Positions 34,876 through 43,540 of a stretch of 64,000 nucleotides of DNA are shown here, in pieces. The DNA is taken from NCBI GenBank assembly GCA_963665525.1, contig OY762280.1, positions 2,418,001-2,482,000 on the forward strand, read 5' to 3'. Both the position numbers and the translations under genes were made by a program. Position 1 is the stretch's first letter. Each line of letters starts with the position of its first letter. The notes below the pieces were generated by a model. That model did not search any database, had not been told where the DNA came from, and saw only the letters and a list, made by a program, of their open reading frames with translations. Source of the stretch: UBA12077 sp963665525 (GTDB lineage Bacteria; Bacteroidota; Bacteroidia; Bacteroidales; UBA12077).

Positions 34876-37863
34876 ATGAAAAACAAAATTTTGACAGTTA
34901 CCTTACTAGTTTTGGTAGCTTTGGTATGGTCTTGTACACCAGGATCTCAGTTTAAAGTCGATCAGACTTATCATGGATTCAAACTAGTAAAAAAGAAGTT
35001 TGTTAAAGAAGTCAATGCTGATTGTTATTACTTTATTCACGAAAAAAGTGGTGCACGTTTATTAAAAATTGCTGCTGATGATAATAACAAACTATTCAAC
35101 ATTGCATTTAAAACGGCCCCCGAACATGATTACGGAACACCCCATATTATGGAGCACTCTGTATTAAACGGCTCTAAAAATTTTCCAGTAAAAAGTCCGT
35201 TCGACATCTTAAGTAAAGGTTCGTTAAATACTTTCTTAAATGCAATGACAGGTGCTGATATTACAACATATCCTGTAGCTAGTATGAATGATAAGGATTA
35301 TTTCAACTTGATGCATGTATATTTAGATGCTGTATTTAATCCATTATTACACGAAGACCCAAGAATTCTTAAACAAGAAGGATGGCATTACGAATTAGAT
35401 GATATCGATGGTGAAATTGTTTACAAAGGTGTTGTTTATAACGAAATGAAAGGTGCTTTCTCTAGTCCTACAAGAGAACTTGGTTATCAGGCAAATAAAA
35501 TTTTATTCCCTGACAATACTTATGGTGTATCATCAGGTGGTTATCCAAATGCTATTCCTGGATTAGATTACGAATATTTTAAAAATTTCCATAAAAAATA
35601 TTATCATCCATCAAACAGCTATACTTTACTTTATGGAAATGCTGATTTAGATCAAGAACTTCAATTTATCGATGCTGAATATTTTTCTAATTATGAAAAA
35701 TCGGAAGATAAAGTTGAAATTCCTTTACAAAAACCTTTCGAAGCTAAAAAATATGCAGAAGGTAATTACGCAGTTCCTAAAGGTAGCGTAACTAAAAACA
35801 ATACTTATTTAAGTTTAAATATTGTAACAGGATTAAATATTGATCAGGAATTAACATTTGCTTTGGATATTTTACGCGAAGCTCTTGTGAATCATGAATC
35901 AGCTCCTATTCGATTAGCTTTACAAGAAGCAGGAATCGGTAGAGATGTTCGTGCTTTTGTTGATAATTCAAAACAAAATATCTTTACTATTAGAGTTCAA
36001 AATGCAAACCCTGAAGATAAAGATAAATTTGATCAAATAGTTTACGAAACACTGCAAAAAGTTAGTGAAGAAGGACTTGATCAAGAAACCATAGAAGGTA
36101 TCTTAAATCGTACTGAATTTAACATGCGCGAAGGTAATACTCCTCAAAAAGGGATGATGTATATCATGAGAACATATCCAACATGGTTCTTTGCTGAAGA
36201 TCCTTTCTTAGGATTAGAATTCGAAAAACCTCTTGCTACTGTTAAAGAAGGAATCAAAAACGGATTACTTGAGAAAATTATTAAAGAGCAATTGATAGAG
36301 AATCCTCATGCATTATTAATGATGCTAAAACCTCAACCAGGATTAGAAAAAGAAATTGCAGCTCAAACAAAAAAAGAATTAGCTGAATATAAAGCTAGTT
36401 TAAGTAAAGAAGAACTTGAACAACTTGTTGCTGAAACAAAAGCATTAAAAGAACATCAACAAAGAGAAGATTCTCCTGAAGCTATTGCTACTATTCCATT
36501 GCTTTCATTATCAGATATTAGTCCTGAAGTTGAATGGTATAACATTGAAGAACGAAAAGTTTCTGAAGTACCTGTATTATTCCACGAAGATTTTACCAGC
36601 AATATTTTATATACAAACTTGTATTTTGATATGCGTGCATTACCACAAGACTTAATCCCTTATGGTAATTTACTTTGTGAAATTATTGGCTTATTAAATA
36701 CCGAAAACTATTCTTATGGAGAACTTGACAATGCATTAAACATTCATACTGGTGGTTTCTGGACCGGATTAGACTCTTATCTAGAGGATAACTCTGACGA
36801 TAAAATGTTACCTTATTTTGAGGTTACCTCGAAAGCATTTACAGAAAAATCTGATAAATTATTTGAATTAGCAGCAGAAATTCTAAACACATCAAAATAT
36901 GATGATGTAGAAAGACTAAAAGCTGTTCTTACTCGTCATCAATCAAGAGTTGAAGCTAATGTTAAGAATAATGGAATTGGTTATGCCATGACTCGTGCGA
37001 GATCATACTATTCTAACGACGGGATGTTCAGCGAATTAACAGGAGGTTTAGATTATTACAACTTCTTAACTGATCTTACAACGAATTTTGATGCTAAACA
37101 AAAAGAAATTAGTGAAAACTTAGCTCAAGTAGCAAAAATACTTTTCAATCAGAAAAATATGAAAGCTTCGATAACCTGTTCTGAAGATCAGTATACAGCT
37201 TACTCAAATAGCTTACAAAACTTTATCTCTACTTTACCTGAAGGTGATGGCCAAATGAATAACTGGGAGTTTGATCTTTCAATCAAAAATGAAGGTTTAA
37301 TGGCAGCTTCAAAGGTTCAATATGTAATAAAAGGATATAACTTTAAAAAGTTAGGTTACGAGTGGGATGGTAAAATGCGAGTTATGAACCAAGTACTATC
37401 TAACGAATGGGTAAAACATCAAGTTCGTGTAGTAGGTGGAGCATATGGTGGTTTTAGTGGCTTTGGTTCATCAGGAAACGCTTTCTTTGGTTCATATAGA
37501 GATCCTAACCTTAAAGAAACACTTGACAATTACGATGCTTCACCTAAATTCTTAAACGAATTTGAAGCAAGCGATGCTGAAATGACACGTTTCATTATTG
37601 GTACTATAGCAAGAATGGATCGACCTACAACAGCTTCTCAAAGAGGAAATATTGCTATTAGCAATTACTTCAGAAACAATACAATTGAAGATTTAAAAGC
37701 TGAAAGAAGCGCTGTTCTGTCTACAACTATCGAAGATGTTAAGTCGTACGAAGGTATGATTAAAGATATCCTTGACCAGAATGCAATTTGTGTATATGGT
37801 AACGAAGATAAGATTAAAGAAAACAAAGACTTATTCAAGGAAATATTTCCTGTGACTAAATAA
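34876..37863 (+). CDS. M16C-type (presequence protease-like) zinc metalloprotease, lipoprotein
   Basis: The 995-aa protein has a lipoprotein signal with lipobox V-W-S-C (Cys 20) and a full-length M16C architecture of four M16 domains joined by a helical hinge. The zinc motif HIMEH (90-94) sits in GTPHIMEHSVLNGS, and downstream VVYNEMKGAFSSP carries the third ligand Glu. The C-terminal half keeps the RxxxY-type substrate region near YGGFSGFGSSGNAFFGSYRDP. Family members (PreP, eukaryotic Cym1) degrade unstructured peptides of up to about 65 residues. Being lipid-anchored, this one would act in the periplasm or at the outer membrane, unlike the cytoplasmic M16 pair at 20.2 kb. No acidic run follows the Cys. 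Confidence 0.94.
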   Translation: MKNKILTVTLLVLVALVWSCTPGSQFKVDQTYHGFKLVKKKFVKEVNADCYYFIHEKSGARLLKIAADDNNKLFNIAFKTAPEHDYGTPHIMEHSVLNGSKNFPVKSPFDILSKGSLNTFLNAMTGADITTYPVASMNDKDYFNLMHVYLDAVFNPLLHEDPRILKQEGWHYELDDIDGEIVYKGVVYNEMKGAFSSPTRELGYQANKILFPDNTYGVSSGGYPNAIPGLDYEYFKNFHKKYYHPSNSYTLLYGNADLDQELQFIDAEYFSNYEKSEDKVEIPLQKPFEAKKYAEGNYAVPKGSVTKNNTYLSLNIVTGLNIDQELTFALDILREALVNHESAPIRLALQEAGIGRDVRAFVDNSKQNIFTIRVQNANPEDKDKFDQIVYETLQKVSEEGLDQETIEGILNRTEFNMREGNTPQKGMMYIMRTYPTWFFAEDPFLGLEFEKPLATVKEGIKNGLLEKIIKEQLIENPHALLMMLKPQPGLEKEIAAQTKKELAEYKASLSKEELEQLVAETKALKEHQQREDSPEAIATIPLLSLSDISPEVEWYNIEERKVSEVPVLFHEDFTSNILYTNLYFDMRALPQDLIPYGNLLCEIIGLLNTENYSYGELDNALNIHTGGFWTGLDSYLEDNSDDKMLPYFEVTSKAFTEKSDKLFELAAEILNTSKYDDVERLKAVLTRHQSRVEANVKNNGIGYAMTRARSYYSNDGMFSELTGGLDYYNFLTDLTTNFDAKQKEISENLAQVAKILFNQKNMKASITCSEDQYTAYSNSLQNFISTLPEGDGQMNNWEFDLSIKNEGLMAASKVQYVIKGYNFKKLGYEWDGKMRVMNQVLSNEWVKHQVRVVGGAYGGFSGFGSSGNAFFGSYRDPNLKETLDNYDASPKFLNEFEASDAEMTRFIIGTIARMDRPTTASQRGNIAISNYFRNNTIEDLKAERSAVLSTTIEDVKSYEGMIKDILDQNAICVYGNEDKIKENKDLFKEIFPVTK

Positions 37864-37879
37864 TAAGAAACTTATATCA

Positions 37880-37911
37880 TAAAAAAGGCTCGAAATTTCG
37901 AGCCTTTTTTA
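37880..37911. terminator. Bidirectional terminator
   Basis: A perfect palindrome with core GGCTCGAAATTTCGAGCC (37887-37904) is flanked by A and T runs between the M16C gene and the convergent MFS gene. Confidence 0.9.
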
Positions 37912-37924
37912 TATACTATATTCA

Positions 37925-39307
37925 TTATTCTTTATTTAAAGGTAAATCAATGCCCAATCCTCGCTTTTTATCATCGCGTTTTAGGAGTGTTGCAAACAAT
38001 AATCCCAGTAAACCTAATGCTGCAAACATCAATATCGTTTGTGTGTAATCATAACTTACATTTTTCCCAGCTTCCAATGCTTCTGATACTCCTGGATTAG
38101 TTTTATCCAGTATTTTACCTGCAAGAATCGGGAAAGCCCATAATCCTAAATTTTGTATAGAATACATTAGACCATAAGCTGTACCAATTTTTGATTCAGG
38201 AACCAATCTTACTACAGTTGGCCACATTGATGCTGGCACCAAACTAAATGCTATTCCCAACAATACCATTGGTATATAAGGCGAGAATGTTGTAAGTGAA
38301 AAAGTTAAATGTACAAATAATAAAATTATTGCTCCAAAAATCATAACTGTTGCACTCTTCCCCTTTTTATCAATAAAACCCCCAAAGAAAGGAGTTATAA
38401 TAGCTGTACTTAATGGCAAGAGAGATGTAATAAATCCACTTTTTTGTAAAGACATTCCAAACTTATTGTGTATAAAATCAGGAGCAAAAGCCAAGAATGG
38501 AAAAACTGCAGAATAAAAAGTCACACAAAGCAAAGCTATAAATATAAAAGTACGATTGGTTAGTAAATTCAGAATATCTTTAAACTCAAACTTTTCAGGT
38601 TTTGTTAAATCCTCAGATTGTTGAATTTGCTTATCTAAGGTTAAATCCATAAGACTATAAATAAAGAAAACTAATAGTCCAATACCAATCAAAATTGCAG
38701 CAAACCATACTGCAAATCCTAATTTAACATCTCCATGTGCTAACACGGGTGAAAGATTTAAGGCAGCCATTGTTCCTAGGCGACCAAAGCCAATTTTAAG
38801 CCCAAATGCCAAAGCTAAATTCCTTCCCTTAAACCACTTAACGAGTATTTTGCTTATAACAACAATACTTGTCTCCGCTCCTAATCCATAAAAGAAACGA
38901 CCTATACTCATCATTTTTAATTCGGGAGAATATTTCGTCCAGAACGAACCGAAAGATTCATAAAACAAACCTCCATCCCTAAACATTTCACTAGAACCAT
39001 AAGCAGTAATTAATCCCCCAACAGCCATAAATGACACAAATAGTAATCCTGTTTTTCTTATTCCTAACTTATCAAGAATAATCCCGCCAATAACAGCCAT
39101 GGCAAGAAAAGTATTTGGAAAAGAATAAAAGGAAACAAAAAAACCATAATCGCTACTACTGAATCCTAAATCTTTTTCTAATATTGATTTTATGGGAGAT
39201 AAAGCATCATATAGATAATAATTTGTAAAAATGACAATGCCACCTAATAATAATACTACCCACCTGAGTATAGGATTATCTCTTAATGTTTTCTTTAAAG
39301 TTTCCAT
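37925..39307 (-). CDS. MFS transporter (tandem paralogue 1)
   Basis: The 460-aa protein has 12 predicted helices. It shares with the next two genes the N-terminal RW...L pattern, the DALSPIKSILEKDLGFSSSD-type first loop, GGIILDKLGIRKTG (motif A), WFKGRNLALAFGL in the middle, PFFGGFIDKKGK in the second half and a C-terminal KKRGLGIDLP tail. The WFKG-ELALA signature recalls eukaryotic MFSD1, a carrier reported to move dipeptides; this link is my inference. I chose ATG 39307 over a TTG at 39334. A terminator of copy 2 lies just upstream, so it needs its own promoter, which I could not place. Confidence 0.9.
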   Translation of the reverse strand: METLKKTLRDNPILRWVVLLLGGIVIFTNYYLYDALSPIKSILEKDLGFSSSDYGFFVSFYSFPNTFLAMAVIGGIILDKLGIRKTGLLFVSFMAVGGLITAYGSSEMFRDGGLFYESFGSFWTKYSPELKMMSIGRFFYGLGAETSIVVISKILVKWFKGRNLALAFGLKIGFGRLGTMAALNLSPVLAHGDVKLGFAVWFAAILIGIGLLVFFIYSLMDLTLDKQIQQSEDLTKPEKFEFKDILNLLTNRTFIFIALLCVTFYSAVFPFLAFAPDFIHNKFGMSLQKSGFITSLLPLSTAIITPFFGGFIDKKGKSATVMIFGAIILLFVHLTFSLTTFSPYIPMVLLGIAFSLVPASMWPTVVRLVPESKIGTAYGLMYSIQNLGLWAFPILAGKILDKTNPGVSEALEAGKNVSYDYTQTILMFAALGLLGLLFATLLKRDDKKRGLGIDLPLNKE

Positions 39308-39353
39308 TCTGTATATTTTATAATTGAAACACAATTATACAAATAAAAAAAGA

Positions 39354-39393
39354 AAAAAGCTGTCTCGGATTTTACTCCTGAAACAGCTTTCTT
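39354..39393 (-). terminator. Terminator after MFS paralogue 2
   Basis: AAAGCTGT (39356-39363) pairs with ACAGCTTT (39383-39390), with a partly paired inner stem and an A run at the left edge. Its outer arm resembles the glyA terminator. Confidence 0.65.
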
Positions 39394-39413
39394 GAATTGT
39401 ATATTTTTAACTA

Positions 39414-41066
39414 TTACTTTTCATCTTTTGGTGCAATAGCTGAAGATGGTAATTCTAATCCATATCCTTGTTTAAGGTCTGCTTTTTTAAGCATAAATGC
39501 TAAAAATATAGCAACAACACCTAAGCCAACTAACATTAAAATAGGAACAGTATAATCGAAAGAAGCAATCTCGCCAGTTACAATTTGCTTTTCTTGTAAT
39601 ATATTACTGATTTCCAAATTATTCAATCCTTGAGCTTCTAGTGAAGTTCTTGTTGACTCTAACTGTGCTACAACTTCAGGATTTGATTTATCTAATACCC
39701 AACCAATTCCTTTAAAGAAAGCATTCAATCCCCAATTTTGAATTGTAAACATAGTTGCATAAGCAGTTCCAAGCCTATTTTCAGCAACAATTTTAGCAAC
39801 TGACGGCCACATAGCAGCAGGAACCAATGAAAATGCGATTCCAAGCGACAATAAACCTAAATAACCAAGCAAAGTACTGTTAAATACTGATAAAGCTAAG
39901 TGAGCAAATATAAGCAACAAAGCACCTAAGATCATTAAAGATGCTGCCCTCCCTTTTTTATCAACTATATTCCCAAAAATAGGAGTAAATAAAATAGAAC
40001 CTAGAGGAATTAAACTTGCAGTTTTTGGTCCGTTTTTTAACCACATTCCAAATGTATCTGCAAATGATGATATAAATACAATAAATAATGCCAGTATAGC
40101 AACTACAGAAATAATTTTATCTCTCTTCTTTTTAATGTTAGATGGCACTAAGGTTATTGCTAATGCAAACAAGAATAAACCTATAAAAATTGATAAATTA
40201 CCAAGTGTTTTACTTCCAAATACAATAATTGTTGCACTTTCAGGTAAATCATAAGTAAAGTTAAATTTATTAATTAATAAATCGGGAGCATATTGCATAA
40301 AAGGAAATACTGCTGAATAAAAAGTTACACATAATAGTGCTATAAAAAGAAATGACCTATTTGTAACCAATTTGATTAAATCAGAAAACTTAAATTTTTC
40401 ATCTTCCGAATCATCTTCTTGTCCTTTTAGCTGTTTATCAAGTTTTACATCAAAAATGATATAAATGAAAAACATTATTAAGCCAATGCCAATTAATGTA
40501 GCTGCAAAATTCACTGCTGGTGACACAACTCCTTGACCTATGTCAATAGATAAGGCCTGTCCTAAGGTTGATCCTAATCGTCCGAAACCCATATTAATAG
40601 CCATTGCTAAAGCAAGTTCATATCCTTTAAACCATTTCACAACAGTTCTCATCACAATTACACAAACAATTTCCAATCCTGATCCGAATAGTAATCTACC
40701 GATCATCATTACCCATAACTGGTGAGATGTATCTGTTGAAAAAGTACCCGATGCCCCTAAAGCAGTTAAAGCAGCTCCAACAGTGGCCAACAAACCAAAT
40801 ACAATTCCTGTTCTTTTAATGCCCCATTTATCAAGAATAATTCCACCAATAATTATCATTCCAAATACATTAGCCCAAGTAGTCCACTGAATTAGAGTCC
40901 CAAATTGGCTACTTGTAATTCCCATTTCTGTAATCATTAATGGTTTTATACCAGAGAAGAAATCCTGAAACCAATAAGTCCCAAAAGTTAAACCACTCAA
41001 TAGTATTAAAACAATCCAACGTATTCCTGCTGAGTCTTTAATTGTTTTTTTAATTGTTTCTGTCAT
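39414..41066 (-). CDS. MFS transporter (tandem paralogue 2, with insertion)
   Basis: The 550-aa protein is homologous to its two neighbours but about 90 residues longer. Most of the extra length lies in the middle of the second half (around YDLPESATIIVFGSKTLGNL and a run of extra hydrophobic segments before LIPLGSILFTPIFGNIVDKK) and before the last helix (a Leu/Glu/Gln-rich loop near ESTRTSLEAQGLNNLEISN). It keeps GGIILDKWGIKRTG and WFKGYELALAMAINMGFGRL and ends KQGYGLELP. The extra helices may raise the count to 14. ATG 41066 is preferred to a TTG at 41084. A well-formed promoter lies upstream. Confidence 0.9.
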   Translation of the reverse strand: MTETIKKTIKDSAGIRWIVLILLSGLTFGTYWFQDFFSGIKPLMITEMGITSSQFGTLIQWTTWANVFGMIIIGGIILDKWGIKRTGIVFGLLATVGAALTALGASGTFSTDTSHQLWVMMIGRLLFGSGLEIVCVIVMRTVVKWFKGYELALAMAINMGFGRLGSTLGQALSIDIGQGVVSPAVNFAATLIGIGLIMFFIYIIFDVKLDKQLKGQEDDSEDEKFKFSDLIKLVTNRSFLFIALLCVTFYSAVFPFMQYAPDLLINKFNFTYDLPESATIIVFGSKTLGNLSIFIGLFLFALAITLVPSNIKKKRDKIISVVAILALFIVFISSFADTFGMWLKNGPKTASLIPLGSILFTPIFGNIVDKKGRAASLMILGALLLIFAHLALSVFNSTLLGYLGLLSLGIAFSLVPAAMWPSVAKIVAENRLGTAYATMFTIQNWGLNAFFKGIGWVLDKSNPEVVAQLESTRTSLEAQGLNNLEISNILQEKQIVTGEIASFDYTVPILMLVGLGVVAIFLAFMLKKADLKQGYGLELPSSAIAPKDEK

Positions 41067-41118
41067 AATTATTGTTTTAGTCAAATATCTGATTTTATTA
41101 TTTTTTTTTAGCGAAACA

Positions 41119-41147
41119 CAAATATATGCTTATTCGCTTTTTAACAA
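41119..41147 (-). promoter_or_regulatory. Promoter of MFS paralogue 2
   Basis: On the minus strand TTG (41145-41147, within TTTTG) is followed after 18 bases by TATATTTG (41119-41126). The same block upstream of paralogue 3 (42698-42734) is conserved in spacing. Confidence 0.55.
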
Positions 41148-41222
41148 AATGACTTTTATCCTAATTCTTATTATTTAGGTATTTACTAAGCTTATTTATA
41201 ATGAATATGATTAAAATATGAC

Positions 41223-41260
41223 ATAAAAAAGCTGCTCCCTAAAAAAGAAAGCAGCTTAGA
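41223..41260 (-). terminator. Terminator after MFS paralogue 3
   Basis: GCTGCT (41231-41236) pairs with AGCAGC (41250-41255), extended by flanking A/T pairs, with an A run on the left for leftward transcription. The stem is shorter than others here. Confidence 0.6.
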
Positions 41261-41278
41261 ATTATAATTAATATTTAA

Positions 41279-42661
41279 TTATTTTTCAATATTTGGTAAT
41301 TCTAAACCATATCCTTTTTTCTTATCTTCAGCTTTCAATAATAAAGCAAATATAAGAGCTAACATTCCAAAGCCCATGAATATTACCATTGGAAGAGTAT
41401 AGTTATAAGTAGATACTGTTAAACCATCTCTTACAACCTCACCGGTAATACAATACTTTTCAAGAACCCAACCAATTAAAGCAGGAACACCCATTAATCC
41501 CCAGTTTTGAACCCAGAATATTAGAGCATAAGCACTACCTAATTGTTTCTCAGGAATAATCTTAGGAACTGATGGCCACATCGCTGAAGGAACCAAAGAA
41601 AAACCAATTCCAAGAATAATAATAAGTACAATAGACATTAACCAGTGATTTAAGAAAGGTACTGAGAAAAGTCCATGAACCAAGATTAATAATAACGAAC
41701 CAATAATCATTATAGTAGCTCCTTTTCCTTTTCTATCATATAAATTACCAAAGAATGGAGTTAATAGAATCGTTCCAAAAGGTAACATTGCTGGAATTGT
41801 TCCTGCTAATGAGTCTGATACACCAAACTTATTTACCATTAAATCTGCCGCATATTTTAAGAATGGAAATACCGAAGAATAGAATAATACACAAAGTATT
41901 GCAATGTACCACCATCCTTTATTTGTAACAATCTTAAATATATCAGAAACTCTAAAAGGTTCTTCTTCTTCTTCTTCAATATCAGCCTCAGATGCTTCTA
42001 ATTTTTTATCCATAAAAGTATAAACTATGAATGCAATCAAACCGATACAAAGCATTATTAAACAAACCAAAATTGGTTTTGAAACATGTCCCAATGATTT
42101 TGCTAAAGGAACAGAAGTTGCCAACGCTAAACCTGTACCCAAACGTGCTACAGCCATTTCAAGCCCCATGGCAAGTGCCAACTCTTTACCTTTAAACCAT
42201 TTCACAATAATTTTTGAAACAGTAATACCAGCAATCTCAACACCAACTCCAAAAATAGCAAATCCTAAAGCAGCCATAAACACTTGTGCTTTCATATCAA
42301 ACCACAAAATATGCCATACTTGTCCATCTAATGAATTTGTTGATACTGCCCAATATTTTATAAGTGTACCAATAACCATTGTTATAGCTGCACCTAAACC
42401 AGTAAAACGTACTCCCATTTTATCAAGTATGATACCACCAATTATAAGCATCAATAAGAATACATTAAACCATCCATAAGCACTTGTAAAAAAACCATAT
42501 TCTGAACTATCCCAACCAATTTGTCCTTCAAGTAATCCTTTTAAAGGAGCCATTACATCAGTCAAATAATATCCACACAACATGGTAAAAGCAACAACAG
42601 CCAAAGCTGTCCACCTTGCTGCTTTTGAATCTCTTAAAGATTGTTTAATTTTTTCAGTCAT
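41279..42661 (-). CDS. MFS transporter (tandem paralogue 3)
   Basis: The 460-aa protein has the same signatures as the two downstream paralogues: GGIILDKMGVRFTG, WFKGKELALAMGLEMAVARL, PFFGNLYDRKGKGA and a KKGYGLELP tail. A short acidic loop (EASEADIEEEEEEPF) lies between the two halves. Three separately terminated copies suggest that each is expressed under different conditions or carries a different substrate, rather than being one operon. A promoter-like block at 42698-42734 matches that of paralogue 2 but has weaker boxes (TATATTCG). Confidence 0.9.
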   Translation of the reverse strand: MTEKIKQSLRDSKAARWTALAVVAFTMLCGYYLTDVMAPLKGLLEGQIGWDSSEYGFFTSAYGWFNVFLLMLIIGGIILDKMGVRFTGLGAAITMVIGTLIKYWAVSTNSLDGQVWHILWFDMKAQVFMAALGFAIFGVGVEIAGITVSKIIVKWFKGKELALAMGLEMAVARLGTGLALATSVPLAKSLGHVSKPILVCLIMLCIGLIAFIVYTFMDKKLEASEADIEEEEEEPFRVSDIFKIVTNKGWWYIAILCVLFYSSVFPFLKYAADLMVNKFGVSDSLAGTIPAMLPFGTILLTPFFGNLYDRKGKGATIMIIGSLLLILVHGLFSVPFLNHWLMSIVLIIILGIGFSLVPSAMWPSVPKIIPEKQLGSAYALIFWVQNWGLMGVPALIGWVLEKYCITGEVVRDGLTVSTYNYTLPMVIFMGFGMLALIFALLLKAEDKKKGYGLELPNIEK

Positions 42662-42793
42662 AATTATTTAATTAGTTAATTTTTCTTTTGCATCTTGCGA
42701 ATATAAAATAAATCGTTTTTTAAAAAAATGATTTAGTCAATTAATAGCTTAATAACAGTAATTTGTTTTTAAGATTGTGTTAATAACTCAAAA

Positions 42794-42823
42794 TAAAAAA
42801 AAACCGGTTTTAAACCGGCTTTC
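42794..42823 (-). terminator. Terminator after the SPOR lipoprotein gene
   Basis: CCGGTTT (42804-42810) pairs with AAACCGG (42812-42818), with nine A on the left flank. The loop is tiny, so the inner pairs are probably open. Confidence 0.75.
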
Positions 42824-42844
42824 AAACAATATATAAAAGTATTC

Positions 42845-43297
42845 TTACTCTCTAATGTAAATCCAAGCAGTAGGTTCAATGGCTTCCTCTGCCTTTTTAA
42901 GCTCAACAACAGCATCTCTCCACGATTTATATGCCCCAACACTTACCATTTGAAAGTTGTATTTGTTAGTGATAATTTCTGTTTGATAACCTTTCTTTCC
43001 CATAAGATCATTATAGGCAGTAGCATATTTCGGAGTTTTAAAACTTCCTACTATAACATGAAACTTATAAAGCTTACGCCTTGCTTCTTCTGCTTTTTTA
43101 ATAGAATCTTTTCGAGCTTGTTCTTCTTTTTGTTTTTTAAGTTTTAAAGTAGCAGCTTTCTTTTTAGCTTGAACTATACTATCCTTTTTATGCTGTGCTT
43201 CAATACGAGCTTGCTCTTCACGTTTTTTCTTTCCAATTAAGTTGCACCCTGAACTAAGGATTACAATAAAACTTAATGCTATTAAAATACTTCTCAT
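42845..43297 (-). CDS. SPOR-domain lipoprotein
   Basis: The 150-aa protein has a lipoprotein signal (Cys 18 in LSSGC), a Lys/Glu/Ala-rich helical stretch (about residues 22-70), and a C-terminal SPOR domain (about 73-150) with YKFHVIVGSFKTPKYA and MVSVGAYKSWRDAVVELKKA. SPOR domains bind denuded glycan strands of peptidoglycan, often at division sites. A membrane-anchored SPOR protein of this size probably sits under the outer membrane at the septum. It has a clear promoter upstream and a terminator downstream. Confidence 0.9.
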   Translation of the reverse strand: MRSILIALSFIVILSSGCNLIGKKKREEQARIEAQHKKDSIVQAKKKAATLKLKKQKEEQARKDSIKKAEEARRKLYKFHVIVGSFKTPKYATAYNDLMGKKGYQTEIITNKYNFQMVSVGAYKSWRDAVVELKKAEEAIEPTAWIYIRE

Positions 43298-43333
43298 TTT
43301 ATTTAGGATTAATTGTTTTTTGAGTTATCACTA

Positions 43334-43365
43334 CAAAGATATATAAAAATAAACCAGCAAATCAA
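43334..43365 (-). promoter_or_regulatory. Promoter of the SPOR lipoprotein gene
   Basis: On the minus strand TTG (43363-43365) is followed after 21 bases by TATCTTTG (43334-43341), an exact TAnnTTTG, 37 bases before the ATG. Confidence 0.5.
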
Positions 43366-43540
43366 AAATAATTCCTTTAAAAAACTGAATCTAAAACAAT
43401 TATATTTAAAATTATACAAACAAATTAAGTTCACTAACTATATGTTGTTGTTTTATTGGTATTTAAGTGTAATGATAATTTTAAATCATATAATTAAAGG
43501 ATTTTTTTTAAATTGTGAGGCTAATTAATAGGTATGAAAT

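Noticed and set aside
42027..42479. 150-codon plus-strand frame inside MFS paralogue 3
   Set aside because: Antisense shadow of a membrane protein; no start context and no recognised motif.
43313..43528. 71-codon plus-strand frame starting with TTG
   Set aside because: AT-rich low-complexity translation, weak start, overlaps the divergent SPOR promoter; no family resemblance.
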